DNA from: Nymphaea colorata | Taxonomy: Eukaryota; Streptophyta; Magnoliopsida; Nymphaeales; Nymphaeaceae | Assembly: GCF_008831285.2 (NCBI RefSeq) | Contig: NC_045140.1 | Location: 18,102,370 to 18,166,369 of the forward strand | Direction of reading: 5' to 3' | DNA length: 64,000 bases | In this document: piece after piece, positions 11,419 to 21,717 of the stretch | Position numbering within the stretch: the stretch's first letter is position 1 | Layout: each line of letters begins with the position of its first letter | Notes under the pieces: generated by a model | Databases searched by the model: none | Told to the model about the DNA's origin: nothing | Seen by the model: the letters and a program-made list of their open reading frames with translations, nothing else | Program-made: the position numbers and the translations under genes

Positions 11419-12270
11419 AGAGCTGAAAAGGGTCTGAGTGAGTTCGAGACTTATTATGTATATGTCAAGCTAAGCTCAGAGGAAGACAGACTGTGGGCCG
11501 TCAGGCCCAAGATGAGGACATGGGCTGCGGCCCGGCCCATGCCCTACTTTTTATCGGGCTGGGCAGTCCCATGGCCCGTCATGCCCTACTTCATGAACAA
11601 AGTGGATAGATGAACTCTTTACCTTTGTTTTGTAGGTTCCTTATTTAGTGATAGATTCATTTTATATTTTATATGTTTTGTAGGTCATCTTGGCTTTGCC
11701 GTTGTCAAGTTGGGCAGGCCCATGGCCCATGGCCCGTCCTGCCCTTAGCTTCAAATGTGTAGCCGTTGATCTGTGGTAGAAACAAGAAACATAATTATGA
11801 TGTAAGGTTTGTGTCATTGACGGTTGATTAAACACATGTCAAGTTTGTTATAGACACGCCCTAGGGGTCAAGTGCAACTAGTTTGTCTTAGATGTGCCAT
11901 TTAGCTCTTACGACATGCCTCTCAGAGAAAAAGAGAATCCAATGGATCGGTTTAATTCAAAGCCAAGATGACCTAGACACTTCATCTGCATTAAGATATG
12001 CAAAAATATAAAATGAATCTATCACTAAATAAGGAACCTACAAAACAAAGGTAAAGAGTTCATCTGTCCACTTTGTTGATGAAGTAGGGCATGACGGGCC
12101 ATGGGACTGCCCAGCCCGATAAAAAGTAGGGCATGGGCCGGGCCGCAGCCCATGTCCTCATCTTGGGCCTGACGGCCCTTGGTTTGTCTGCCCTTGAGAT
12201 TAGCTTCACACACACACATATATATATATATATAATAAGTCTAGAACTGACTCAGACCCTTTTCAGCTCT
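11419..12270. mobile_element. Long-armed inverted-repeat element (MITE/MULE-like or hairpin locus)
   Basis: The left arm (~11419-11700) and right arm (~11957-12270) are reverse complements of each other over roughly 270-300 bp. Outer ends begin agagctgaaaagggtctgag on the left and end gactcagacccttttcagct on the right. Inner ends pair through ggtcatcttggctttg and caaagccaagatgacc. A loop of about 255 bp separates the arms. The arms contain GC-rich words (gggcatgggccgggcc, cagtcccatggcccgtcatg). The right arm carries a cacaca/tatata insertion and about 30 extra bases. No target-site duplication was found, so the transposon class is open. A transcript through it would fold into a long hairpin. 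Confidence 0.8.
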
Positions 12271-12387
12271 ACAAGTATCCTTTTTTTTATCCAAATACAT
12301 CATCCTTCTTCTACTAGGGTAAGGCTCTTTCTCATCAAATTTGACTTTTTAGTCAAAACTCTTGTTCTTTTTCTTTTTTGTTCATGA

Positions 12388-12540
12388 CTTTTTCAAACCA
12401 TCCACGTTCGACTTGTGCGCCTTTTTGAGGAAACAAAGAGACAGATTGCCACCACGTCTTCCTGCAAGGGGTTGGTTTCTTTGCCGAAGACCGATCCTCA
12501 GGTCGTCAAGCCCGTCACCATCTTCTACGATGAACTTTGG
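12388..12540 (+). pseudogene. Open fragment with TIFY motif, possible broken JAZ/TIFY exon
   Basis: An uninterrupted frame without an ATG (previous stop at 12385-12387) reads LVSLPKTDPQVVKPVTIFYD and ends at a donor-like ttgggtaacg (12541). The residues T-I-F-Y at 12517-12528 match the core TIFY motif, preceded by proline/valine. However, the usual following Gly and the rest of the ZIM domain are not visible, and I find no Jas motif downstream. It lies right next to the inverted-repeat element. It may be a captured or decayed TIFY exon, or a chance match. Confidence 0.25.
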
Positions 12541-13357
12541 GTAACGGAGAATCAATTGGGTTTTCCTTGTTTTAATTTTATTTATGACATTGTCTTCCTT
12601 TTCTTTTCTTTTCTTGTTCTCGAGGAAGATTGAAGATGGATTCGGACGCGATGGTCTGGGAATCGTTGTCGTCACTGGTGTATGCGTTCCTGCGGACTTG
12701 CTTTTGTGTGCTTGGAAAACCATTCTAAGCTGGTCAATTTTGGAATTCCTTTCAGTCTAAATACACGCTCTACTTAAGAACCAATTTCTTTGAGAAATAA
12801 TGTAGCTTTGCATTGCTTCTCCTGCATAAGGGACAAAAAGCAAGGGACAAAAAGCTATAAGCAAGTACTTAGAAGTTGAAAGTTTATATATAAGCTGTAA
12901 AGAACGTTAGGGTATGAATTATACCCGAGTTTAATGCAAAACTTGCAGTTTCCTTCTGCAAGTGGATATCTGCTTAAGTAAGCACATTTTGGTTAATCTA
13001 TAAGCAAGTACTTAGAAGTCGATGGCTTTAAGCAGTAGAGGACTTTAGGCTATCAATCATACGCGAGTTTTAATAGGAATTGCAATTGTCTTCTGCAAGT
13101 GGGCATATACATAAAAACCACGCTTGGATGATCCATGTGGAGAACCAGCTTTTACGAGTATTTATATTCTTGTCCGCACTAATCGGTGCTCTGTGTTGTA
13201 TCTGCTTGATGCTGCAAAAGACATGGCCTGTTATTGGGTATAACTTTCTCTTCTCTATCCTCAACTTGACGTACTACGAAGAAACCTGTTACATTTTCGG
13301 TTACTTATGCAGTTCCTCCTTATGTGGATGTGAATAATGGACCTTTGTAGAATACTA

Positions 13358-13650
13358 TGTTGAAAAAATATAAAAGAAGCAAAGTAAACAAGCAAATGCA
13401 ATGAAAATATTATTTTCATTAAATATGCATGGCTTTTCACCATGAAAATCATCATGAGTCTTAATTACATAATGCAAAGAAAGAGCTTAAATAGATGACA
13501 TTAGCATCCATTTGACAATAAACATGGAAACTAAATCTGTTTTTGTAGAAAGATTTTCTTTTCCTTTATCATTTAATTTTGATTTATCTTGTTGGGATTC
13601 TTTTCTTCAATTTCTTTAGAAGTGGTTATCTTTCAACCTCATCGTTAACA
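13358..13650 (-). repeat. TRIM 3' LTR (element orientation minus)
   Basis: This 293-bp terminal repeat has the same ends as the copy at 13875-14168. The polypurine tract of the element lies immediately beside it at about 13651-13662 on the minus strand. The target duplication tacta lies at 13353-13357. Confidence 0.92.
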
Positions 13651-13874
13651 TTCTCCCTCAAATTGGATGATGGATCTGAAAATTCAAGTTGCTGTAGAAC
13701 TTTGTAAAAACAGATCATTCCATCTCTTTGGTGGTGATTCGGCGAGCCTAAATTTGCTTCATGAAGTTTTGCTTCAAAAGGATCAAGTCCTTGCTTTGAT
13801 GAAGAAGGCAGCGACCTCTTTGGTTGTTGCAGGCCATTTTTTGGCTTCGATCTTCTTCTCATACCCTGATACCA

Positions 13875-14168
13875 TGTTGAAAAAACATAAAGGAGGCAAA
13901 ATAAACAAGCAAATGCAATGAAAATATTATTTTCATTAAACATGCATGGTTTTTTACTATGAAAAGCCATCATGAGTCTTAATTACACAATGCAAAGAAA
14001 GAACTTAAATAGGCGACATTAGCATCCATTTAACGATAAACATGGAAACTAAGTCTGATTTTATAGAAAGATTTTATTTCCTTTTATCATTTAATTTTGA
14101 TTTATCTTGTTGGGATTCTTTTCTTGAATCTCTTTAGAAGTGGTTGTCTTTCAATTTTATGGTTAACA
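13875..14168 (-). repeat. TRIM 5' LTR (element orientation minus)
   Basis: This 294-bp terminal repeat is adjacent to the primer-binding site at about 13858-13874 (read on the minus strand). The target duplication tacta follows at 14169-14173. Confidence 0.92.
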
Positions 14169-15573
14169 TACTAGCCTTTATTATTCTTATTGTTTTCAAA
14201 CTAGTATCTTTATTGGAAGAGGTCAAAGTGAAGCTTGAAGACCCTAATAGTCGATAAATTTTTTAATAATAGTTTTTGGTTTCTTGGACCATCTCAGACA
14301 TTGTCATTCCTCAGAATATAAATGATTCAGACCTAATTCAAATTCAGTGTTCATCGGATCTGACTCGATCAGATCTCCCAAAATCCCATTTGGATTTGAA
14401 CCTAGACTTGACCTGGATTTTTAAACCAAATCTGGATCCCACAGTTAAGATCTAACTTTTTACATGCAATCGGGTAAGGTCCTCGTTGGATCTTAGATTT
14501 GGATAAAATAGCATGTGAATCTAATTGTGCATATTAGTTTTTATCAAATCCATCTATCTGGATCCTAATTCAGGTTGGAAAGTGGATAACTCTGGTCCTT
14601 GAATACCTAAATGATTAGTAAGTTCATGCATAAACCTTTTCTGTTGTTAGCCAAATCTATGTGGTGAAAGCTAAACCAGCAAGTCAACATGTAGGAGGGA
14701 TTAGTTGACCACCAAGGAAAGAATTGCAAACAGAAGTAAAGAGAGTATGAATATCTAGTGATTGTTGTGTTGAGAACCCTCCCACAAAAAATTCTATGAA
14801 GGGCAACACTTGTGAACAGTTTCATTACTACAAACTTAAGCTAATATTTTATTTAAGGTCGACTTTCAGGAAAGGTCAACTGAGAAGATATTAACCCTGA
14901 TATATTTCCTGTCTCACCTTCATGATCTTTTTTGTAGATAATCCTTTAAGACTCTTTTGATTGCCTGCATAACCTTTTAGTTCGTGAAATGTTCAACACT
15001 TTCTTCACTGTTGTAGGATATTTTTGCCATGATACTGAGGGATGAAAATTGGATCTCTCCTTTTTTTATTTTCTTCGCTAGATTTAGAGGGGAAGTATAC
15101 TTTGATAAGAGTACACCCAGGGGTGCCTAGAAAGAAAAATGCATTGAAATCCTGAAAATATGCAGGTGGTTACTCCTGATCAAGTTTCTGCATTGTAGAT
15201 GTTCACTCTACCTTTTTTCATAAAATGCTTTTCTGGAGTCTCTCCTCATTTAAAATCATGACGCAAAAATCAGAGATAGAACTGAGAGACAACTAAGCTA
15301 TCAACGCTTGTTGTCATTATAAGCCATGGTCAACATATCTAGATGAAATTTTGGTATATATGTTCTGTTCTTTTCCCCACACCTATTTGAGAAAAGATTG
15401 TAGTGAACAAAAGATAAAGATTGACAGTTATATTCCAGTACCAGTATAGTCGAAGCTTTAAACCATTAGAGCCTCAAATCTGGTTTAATTTCCTTTCAAC
15501 AGATCGCACTACATTATCTAAACTCCCAACTTTGATTTTTGGTTGTTCTAATCTTCACTTGCAACTTAAAATT
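14169..15573. other. AT-rich intergenic DNA between TRIM and repeat copy B
   Basis: No gene was seen. Around 14340-14580 the DNA is rich in variants of gatctggat/aaatctggat, a word style that recurs near 17.2, 18.1, 31.7 and 35.6-36.2 kb and probably reflects old decayed repeats. Confidence 0.4.
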
Positions 15574-16337
15574 GGAAGCATATCCATCTCAAGTTGACAA
15601 AAATAGTTATGAATGGGTGTATAAGAGAGAGGGAGGAAAAAAGTCCACCCATCTCAATGCCACAAGGAAGAGAAGTGTATTAGACAAAGGAGGAAAAGGG
15701 TCCATCCATCTCAATGACATACTCTTCATGGGAATCGAATGAGAGATGCATCTCCTCTTGCGCCTCCTGCCCAACCAGCTATGCTAAGTCTCTTCGGCAG
15801 AAACACGATTCTTTCTGTGTAATATTGCACAAGAGAAGGACCAGCACAAGAGATGTAGAAACTATTCCTCATGTTTAATTGGTAGCTTCTGAGTTCAGAT
15901 CTAGTTTGGATCTTATCTGAGTTCTGATGTTATTTCAAACATAATTTATGATATCCACAGGTTTCTGATTGGCGACTGGTTTGAAATATATGAATCTCAG
16001 ATCATAGGGGGAATTGGGTTTCTTGTGCAGGGAGGGAGTTTCCTAGCCAGCTTCCCCCAATAGGTTTCACATGGTAAAACCAGCGAGAACAAAAGCTGGA
16101 GAAATGGGCCTCTCCAAACAGGAAAAGAGGTCCTCAGGAAAAAAAAAAAAAAAGGGGGCCAGCAAAGAAACCTAAAAGAAGGCTCTCAAAACCCTCTTTT
16201 ATCCGGAAAACAGCAAAAACATAACACTCGAAGCTCTTAGATCTCATGCCCTTGCTGAATTAGAATTAGCACCAAGAAAAAAGAATAAAAAAATGCTCTT
16301 AATTATCCAGCATCAACTAAGGTGGGCACCTAGTCCG
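15574..16337. repeat. Long direct repeat, copy B
   Basis: This is the same-orientation partner of the repeat at 10593-11370, with matching landmarks in the same order, including the poly-A block at ~16140-16153 and the ctcttttatccggaaaacag word. It lacks the right-hand stretch after aaggtgggc and instead runs into a long (AT)n tract. Differences from copy A include small indels near 15730-15790 and 16245. Confidence 0.85.
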
Positions 16338-16340
16338 GGA

Positions 16341-16349
16341 ATATATATA

Positions 16350-16445
<96 letters not shown>
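16341..16445. repeat. (AT)n microsatellite, about 105 bp
   Basis: This is an almost pure at repeat with a single c interruption near 16351. It lies directly at the right edge of repeat copy B. Such tracts are unstable in length and their assembled length may be unreliable. Confidence 0.97.
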
Positions 16446-16446
<1 letters not shown>

Positions 16447-18544
16447 TGCCGTAACGCAATCAAGCTGCTCCAAAAATATATAAACAAGAAACTGAGTTGG
16501 CAAACAAAACTCTAATGTCGATAACAACAAAATCCAAACCTAACTACAACATGTCTAGACAGTCCACAATAATAAGTTAACTCCAAAAACATGTTGATGA
16601 AGTTATTCCTACATCATTCTCTTTGTACTGACTAAGATTTTTTGGCTTCAATCAATCTAGTATGAAGTTGGTCATTAAGACGACATTTGATAACAGCCTA
16701 ACAGGAATATCGTGTTCTTTGGACTGTAAGGTCCATGAATGTGTCCCAATTTAGGATAACTTCACTGAACGTTACATTCTAAGGGACACAGCTTTCCTGT
16801 CACCGAATGTCCTCCATGGCTCACTTCCATCATAGACCATCTTCTCACACAGGAAGAGGGGGCCCTCCCTCTAGCTTTATTATTGAATGAAGGTCTCGTT
16901 TTGTCATCACGCATCTTCTCCTCAATGCTTGTCGCTACTCCACGGCTGATCGGAGAGTTGCTTGCCCTTGTATTTGGAACAGACGTCCTTCCCAAGTAAT
17001 AATGATCTCTTCTTATGTTTTTGCTTGGTCAACTGGGTTCATAGGAAGTAACTCATCTCCTCAAAAGAAAATAAAATAAAAGTTCGAAGTTCAAACTAAT
17101 ATATATCCATTTTATTAGTCCTTTTTAACTTTCAAATCTACTTACGTATACAGGTTTAGGCAATGACGATTCAACAAGAATTTAAATAGACATTATTCGA
17201 AATGTCATTAGGTTGTATTCGAATTTGGATGGATTTAAATAGACATTTGATCGGTCAGATTTGAATTCAATTTCAATTTCAAACAGATATCTTATATTCA
17301 ATGTCCATACATCTTGAAAATCTAACATATAATAATGTGGTTCAAATTCAGTTGTGCATTAAAAATTCGGATTTGGATTCCAATGTGAAAATTAAAAGTT
17401 GGTTTCAAGTTGGATTTCATATTGCAAAAAATCCCATGATATTGGGTTTGATAAGAATTGGGTTTCAGATAAACAATGGGCTACAACAGGCTTGGTGGCG
17501 TGGGTTAAGGGGCATGAAACCTGGTCTGACCCAAAATGGAGGAGGACCAGGATAATGGTGGCTAGCAAATTGTGAGACCATCTTCACCAATGAAACACAC
17601 AAGCTTGGCTTTGACACCAAATGGATCCAAATAGCGTAAGTCACAAGGAAATCTAAATCGTCGCCACTCATATGCTATCAATAAGCTGCTGAAAAGATCA
17701 CTGAACAAGAACAAAGTCGTAGGCAAAAGCAAACCTTTAATCTCATCTGGATAATAGCATGAAAACGAATTCCAAATCAAATACCGAAAACCAAAGTAAC
17801 TCAAACGTATCCAAACAATCCAAAATAGCAAACTAGATCCAAAAAGACGTGTGGATGAAGCTGCTTTTATTGCATCACATCCTCTTTTCTCAGTTCTCAC
17901 CTAATCCTCCCAAGAAGAGCAAACCAGTGGTCTAATAATTGATAGAGGTGTCAGCAAATCTAATTTGGATATAATATTTGACCGAATTGCTTAAAAAATT
18001 GAATGTGGAATAAATTTCTCATCCGATTAAGAAATCAAATCAAGTTCAAATTTAAGAAATAACATTTGATCAGACATCTGATGAGGTTTGGCTCGGATTT
18101 CATGTACATTTTAAAAGTCTGTTATTAACATATCATAAAGCTGTTTAGATTCAATCTAGAAATTGGATTCAAATTCTGTTGTGAGTTCAAAGATCGGATT
18201 TGAATTGTGAATTCAGATTCGAATATGGTGTAGACTTTTATTTATTTATATTGGAACCCAAATTCGAATCTGAATATGTGAACACCTGGGGAAAAAAACA
18301 TTTGATTAAAAGTACATCGAGTTCCAATCAAATCCATTAGCACTCCTAACAATTGAGAATTGGAAGCAGTACCACTTACCAAACAGACGCTACTTTCTGG
18401 AAATGGATGAACTTGTCTTTAGCTCGTCATAGATACAAGCCAAGTGCGAATGATCTTTTAAGTGCATTATCTTGAGCTAAACAATCTTTGGGGTCCATTT
18501 GGAGATTATCCATAACTTTACCAGATTATAAAAATAAGCATGCC

Positions 18545-18635
<91 letters not shown>

Positions 18636-19976
18636 TCATTGTATGAGCCTATTGATGTCCTTTAATTTAAATATTATATCAAGTATCCTAACCTGGTGGG
18701 TGAAGCACTTGTTAGTAAGAAAATTATTTTGTCATACATCAAATGGAATTGCAAATTGGCCAAATAATCAAGTTTCTGCCATCCGCTTTAAATAATGCAT
18801 TCGTATTTCTTTCCTAAACTTTGGGGTCCATTGGACAGTCCTGCGCACGTAAATTTTTTTGTAGAACTAATGATGCATTGAGTAGTCCCAACTACGTTTG
18901 AACAACAGACAGAAGCATAGTTGGTTTACTTGAATCCGAAACTTAATAAAGATATCCAAACTATAATCTGCCGACATTGTAAACGCTTTGTAATTTGAAC
19001 AAGATTCTTGCATATATATATATTTTTTTGTTGTCCTGTTAAGACATCAAACATTTGTATAAAAGTCTTGGTTTAACTTACGTTTTTGTCAAATATATTT
19101 TAATTCGAGCTCTTTCTTCTCTGCTAGCCGATGCCATGAATGTTCAACCTTAATTGAAGGAGCTACAGGCAAAAATGATTAACCCCGCAAGGGTGTCATT
19201 CAAGATGACCGAACCTGACAAACTAACTGCTTTATTTGGCTGAGCCTGGCTCATGTACTTGATTTATTCTTTCATAAATCAAATATTTATCATGATAGAT
19301 ATATTAACAACCCACTGTTCATAAATGAGGTTTGAAGGTTCTCTCATTTTCTCATGCTATCGGGATAGCATCAGCCATGGCAGCGGCATACCTTTCCAAC
19401 TTAACTACCATTTCCTCTACTTCAGAAGTCATAAATTGTATCGACATCAATAATAATGACAACGATATAACCCTAAAATAAAAAATATAAAGCAGAGCTC
19501 CCATAGGAAGACAAAATGGACAAAACATCATTTTTTTATTTTTTTTCTTCATGAAGAGGCGACTTGGTGTATTTTGAGTAAAAAATTCTCCCAATCTCAC
19601 CTCTTATTTTAGATTTGAAGCTTCTTATGAGGGGGGAGATAATCTTAAGCGGGAGATATTATCGGAATTAGGGGTTAAAGTATTATGCCTCCACCACCGT
19701 TTGTAGTTCAGAACAACAACGTACAAACTGATGAGAAACTTTTATCTGCCTCTCAAAACAATAGACCCTTCCCACATCTGGATCCGATTTAAAAACGGGC
19801 CTTGGATACAAATCCAAATCCATGAATTGGCCAAAAAAATCCAACTGGGACGGAAGGCCGATGCCGTCCGACGGGAAGATACCCAGAATGCCCTCATCAG
19901 CGGACCGTGGATATCAGCCTCAGAGCCCCACCCGAGCCACAAGCCTCGGATACAAACCAAATCCGGACCAATTTCA
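16446..19976. other. AT-rich intergenic DNA with diverged repeats
   Basis: No supportable gene was seen. It contains a second long (AT)n tract (18549-18633). Two diverged same-orientation stretches at about 17195-17420 and 18030-18260 share phrases such as aattc.gttgtg and tcggatttg.att. Minus-strand frames at 16762-16995 and 17562-17900 have no family signature. Confidence 0.4.
18549..18633. repeat. (TA)n microsatellite, about 85 bp
   Basis: This is an uninterrupted ta repeat in intergenic DNA. Confidence 0.97.
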
Positions 19977-20144
19977 ACCGTTGGATCGCTCCACATGTAC
20001 GGACACCTTCAAGGCACGGCGGCTGACAGCGTTAGGCTCGTCGGCAGGGCGGGCGCTACAGCGTGAGGACCGTCCGATCGCTCCACGTGTAAATCATCCG
20101 GGACTCGTGAAATAACCGGGTTCTGCCCCGGCCTGCCTATATAA
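19977..20144 (+). promoter_or_regulatory. Promoter of the RING gene: twin 23-bp boxes, G-box and TATA box
   Basis: Two 23-bp boxes at 19977-19999 and 20069-20091 agree at 20 of 23 positions (core gatcgctccac). The downstream copy contains a perfect G-box CACGTG at 20084-20089; the upstream copy has CACATG. A TATA box tatataa lies at 20138-20144, about 175 bp before the start codon, implying a 5' leader of roughly 145 bases. G-boxes are bound by bZIP and bHLH factors, so light or stress/ABA responsiveness is possible but not shown. Confidence 0.55.
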
Positions 20145-20316
20145 GGCTGGGCGAGGCGTTAATTTGCGACCTCCCGAAAAAGCGAGCTAGTGGCCTTTCC
20201 GCTTTTCTGTGTCATCGTCGTCCTCTATCCTTTCCCTTCCCTCGCCCTTGTCTCATCCTCCCCCTCCCTCTGAGAAATTTCCGATCCGAATCTAGCCGGT
20301 ATATACTGCCGTTGTC

Positions 20317-21717
20317 ATGTCGTCTCAATTTGCAATGGTTGCGCCCGAGCCCGCTGACGGTTCTGATCTCCGGTCGAAGCAGGCGGCGGATGGGAAGACG
20401 AGAAGCGAAGTTGGAAACACGGCCGTACGAGAGCTCGGGAGGAAGAAGAGGGTAGGGATTCTCTCTCTTGCTCTGCATTCCTGTCCGTCTTTCTTTTTAT
20501 TGGGGATTTCCGTTAGTTGGCTGCTAGGGTTTAGGAAGGGTGGAAGGTTCGATTTCTTGTTGCTTGGATTTGGGATTGGGGCTTATTATGTGTTATTTTG
20601 GGGGGCCCCTTCTTCCATTTCTTCTTTGGTGTCTCTCTAAATTTTATGGTCCTTTTCTCAGACAAATCGGTCGGCGAAACTGAAACAATGCAAACTTGAC
20701 GCAAAGAGGGAACAATGGCTTTCTCAAGGTGCGGTACCTACGTTTCCTTTCCCTCCTCCTCCTCCTCCTCGTCTTCTACTTCTTATTTGCATATTTAGGG
20801 CGTCGTGTTGGAGAGATTGTGTATGTGAGTTCTAGGATTTTGTGTGGACAGTTAGGGATAAAGGGCAGAGAGATGTCAACTGTGGTTCTTCTCCCTCGTC
20901 GGAAAGGAGTGGCTCACCGGATAACTTCGATAACCGGCATGCAACAGACGGGTTGGAGTTTCACGACAATGACGTGGGTTCGCCGCTAACTAGCTCAGAG
21001 AGTAGGGTGGTCGGAAATATTCACTCTGTCTCGGGGCAGGAGCGGCCTGGAACCAGTAGCAGTAGTACCAGTTTCTCGGGGAGTGCTGATGTGAGCGATG
21101 ATGATGGAAGCTTTGATGATTGGGAAGCTATTGCCGATGCGCTTGGGATGGATGATTTACGGAAGCCACCTAGCGAGCCTTCTGTTGGCGAGGGTGCGAT
21201 CGCGGACCCTCTCCCAGAGCACAGAGATTTGCTGAGGAACTCAACTTGCTATTCGTCAGAGGTTGCTTCTAAGGGAATTCTTAGACCGGAATATAAGGGG
21301 AAATCAAGTTGTTTTGAGAAGAATCAGATCGACCGTGCAACCGCATGCAGAGCATGGCGACCTGATGATGCTGCTCGTCCGCCTTCACTACCAACACTTA
21401 CTAAGCAGATGAGCTTTCCGGCTCAGTCAGAGAGGCATTCTTCTCGAGGTTCTATCAATTGGGGGAGCATCGGGATTGTTTCTCAGCAACCATCCAATTG
21501 CCCCATTTGTTATGAGGATCTAGATCTCACTGACTCAAGCTTCCTTCCCTGTTCATGTGGTTTCCGCCTTTGTCTCTTCTGCCACAAGAGGATCCTTGAG
21601 GTGGATGGACGGTGCCCTGGTTGTAGGAAGCATTATGTGCCTGTAGATGAGCATATAAGAACATCTGTGCCACCAATTTGGTTGTCTCGTTCTTGCAGCA
21701 TGCAAATGAGATCGTAG
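20317..21717 (+). CDS. Not4-type (C4C4) RING finger protein (3 exons)
   Basis: Exons are 20317-20451, 20662-20728 and 20852-21717, with GT-AG borders and matching phases, giving 355 residues. Most of the protein is Ser/Asp-rich and probably disordered. There is an acidic stretch SDDDGSFDDWEAIADALGMD at ~149-168 and a basic exon-2 segment (TNRSAKLKQCKLDAKREQWL). The RING at ~284-325 begins CPICYEDLDLTDSSFLPCSC. Its spacing is C-x2-C-x13-C-x-C-x4-C-x2-C-x10-C-x2-C, all cysteine, as in CNOT4/Not4 (C4C4) rather than the common C3HC4 class. The family fold binds E2 enzymes; E3 ubiquitin ligase activity is inferred. No RRM domain follows the RING, so this is not a true CNOT4 orthologue but the plant single-RING relative. 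The exon 3 acceptor at 20850-20851 was chosen because it preserves phase. Confidence 0.85.

Larger units (their letters stand above)
13358..14168 (-). mobile_element. TRIM: non-autonomous miniature LTR retrotransposon with TACTA target duplication
   Basis: Two direct repeats of 293-294 bp (13358-13650 and 13875-14168) both run from tgttgaaaaa to gttaaca. They flank a 224-bp interior. The 5-bp target duplication tacta abuts both ends (13353-13357 and 14169-14173). Orientation is minus: reading the minus strand, the interior opens with tggtatcagggtatgag, a primer-binding site like that for initiator tRNA-Met. It closes with a polypurine stretch (gagggagaa) just before the other LTR. There is no gag or pol, so movement would need proteins from an autonomous element. 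The LTRs differ at about 25-30 sites by eye (~10%), so the insertion is old. The interior has an open minus-strand frame (part of 13626-13973) without recognisable domains. Confidence 0.93.

Noticed and set aside
10593-16337. Interpretation of the two direct repeats as LTRs of one element
   Set aside because: No TG...CA termini, target duplication, primer-binding site or polypurine tract was found, and no gag-pol lies between them.
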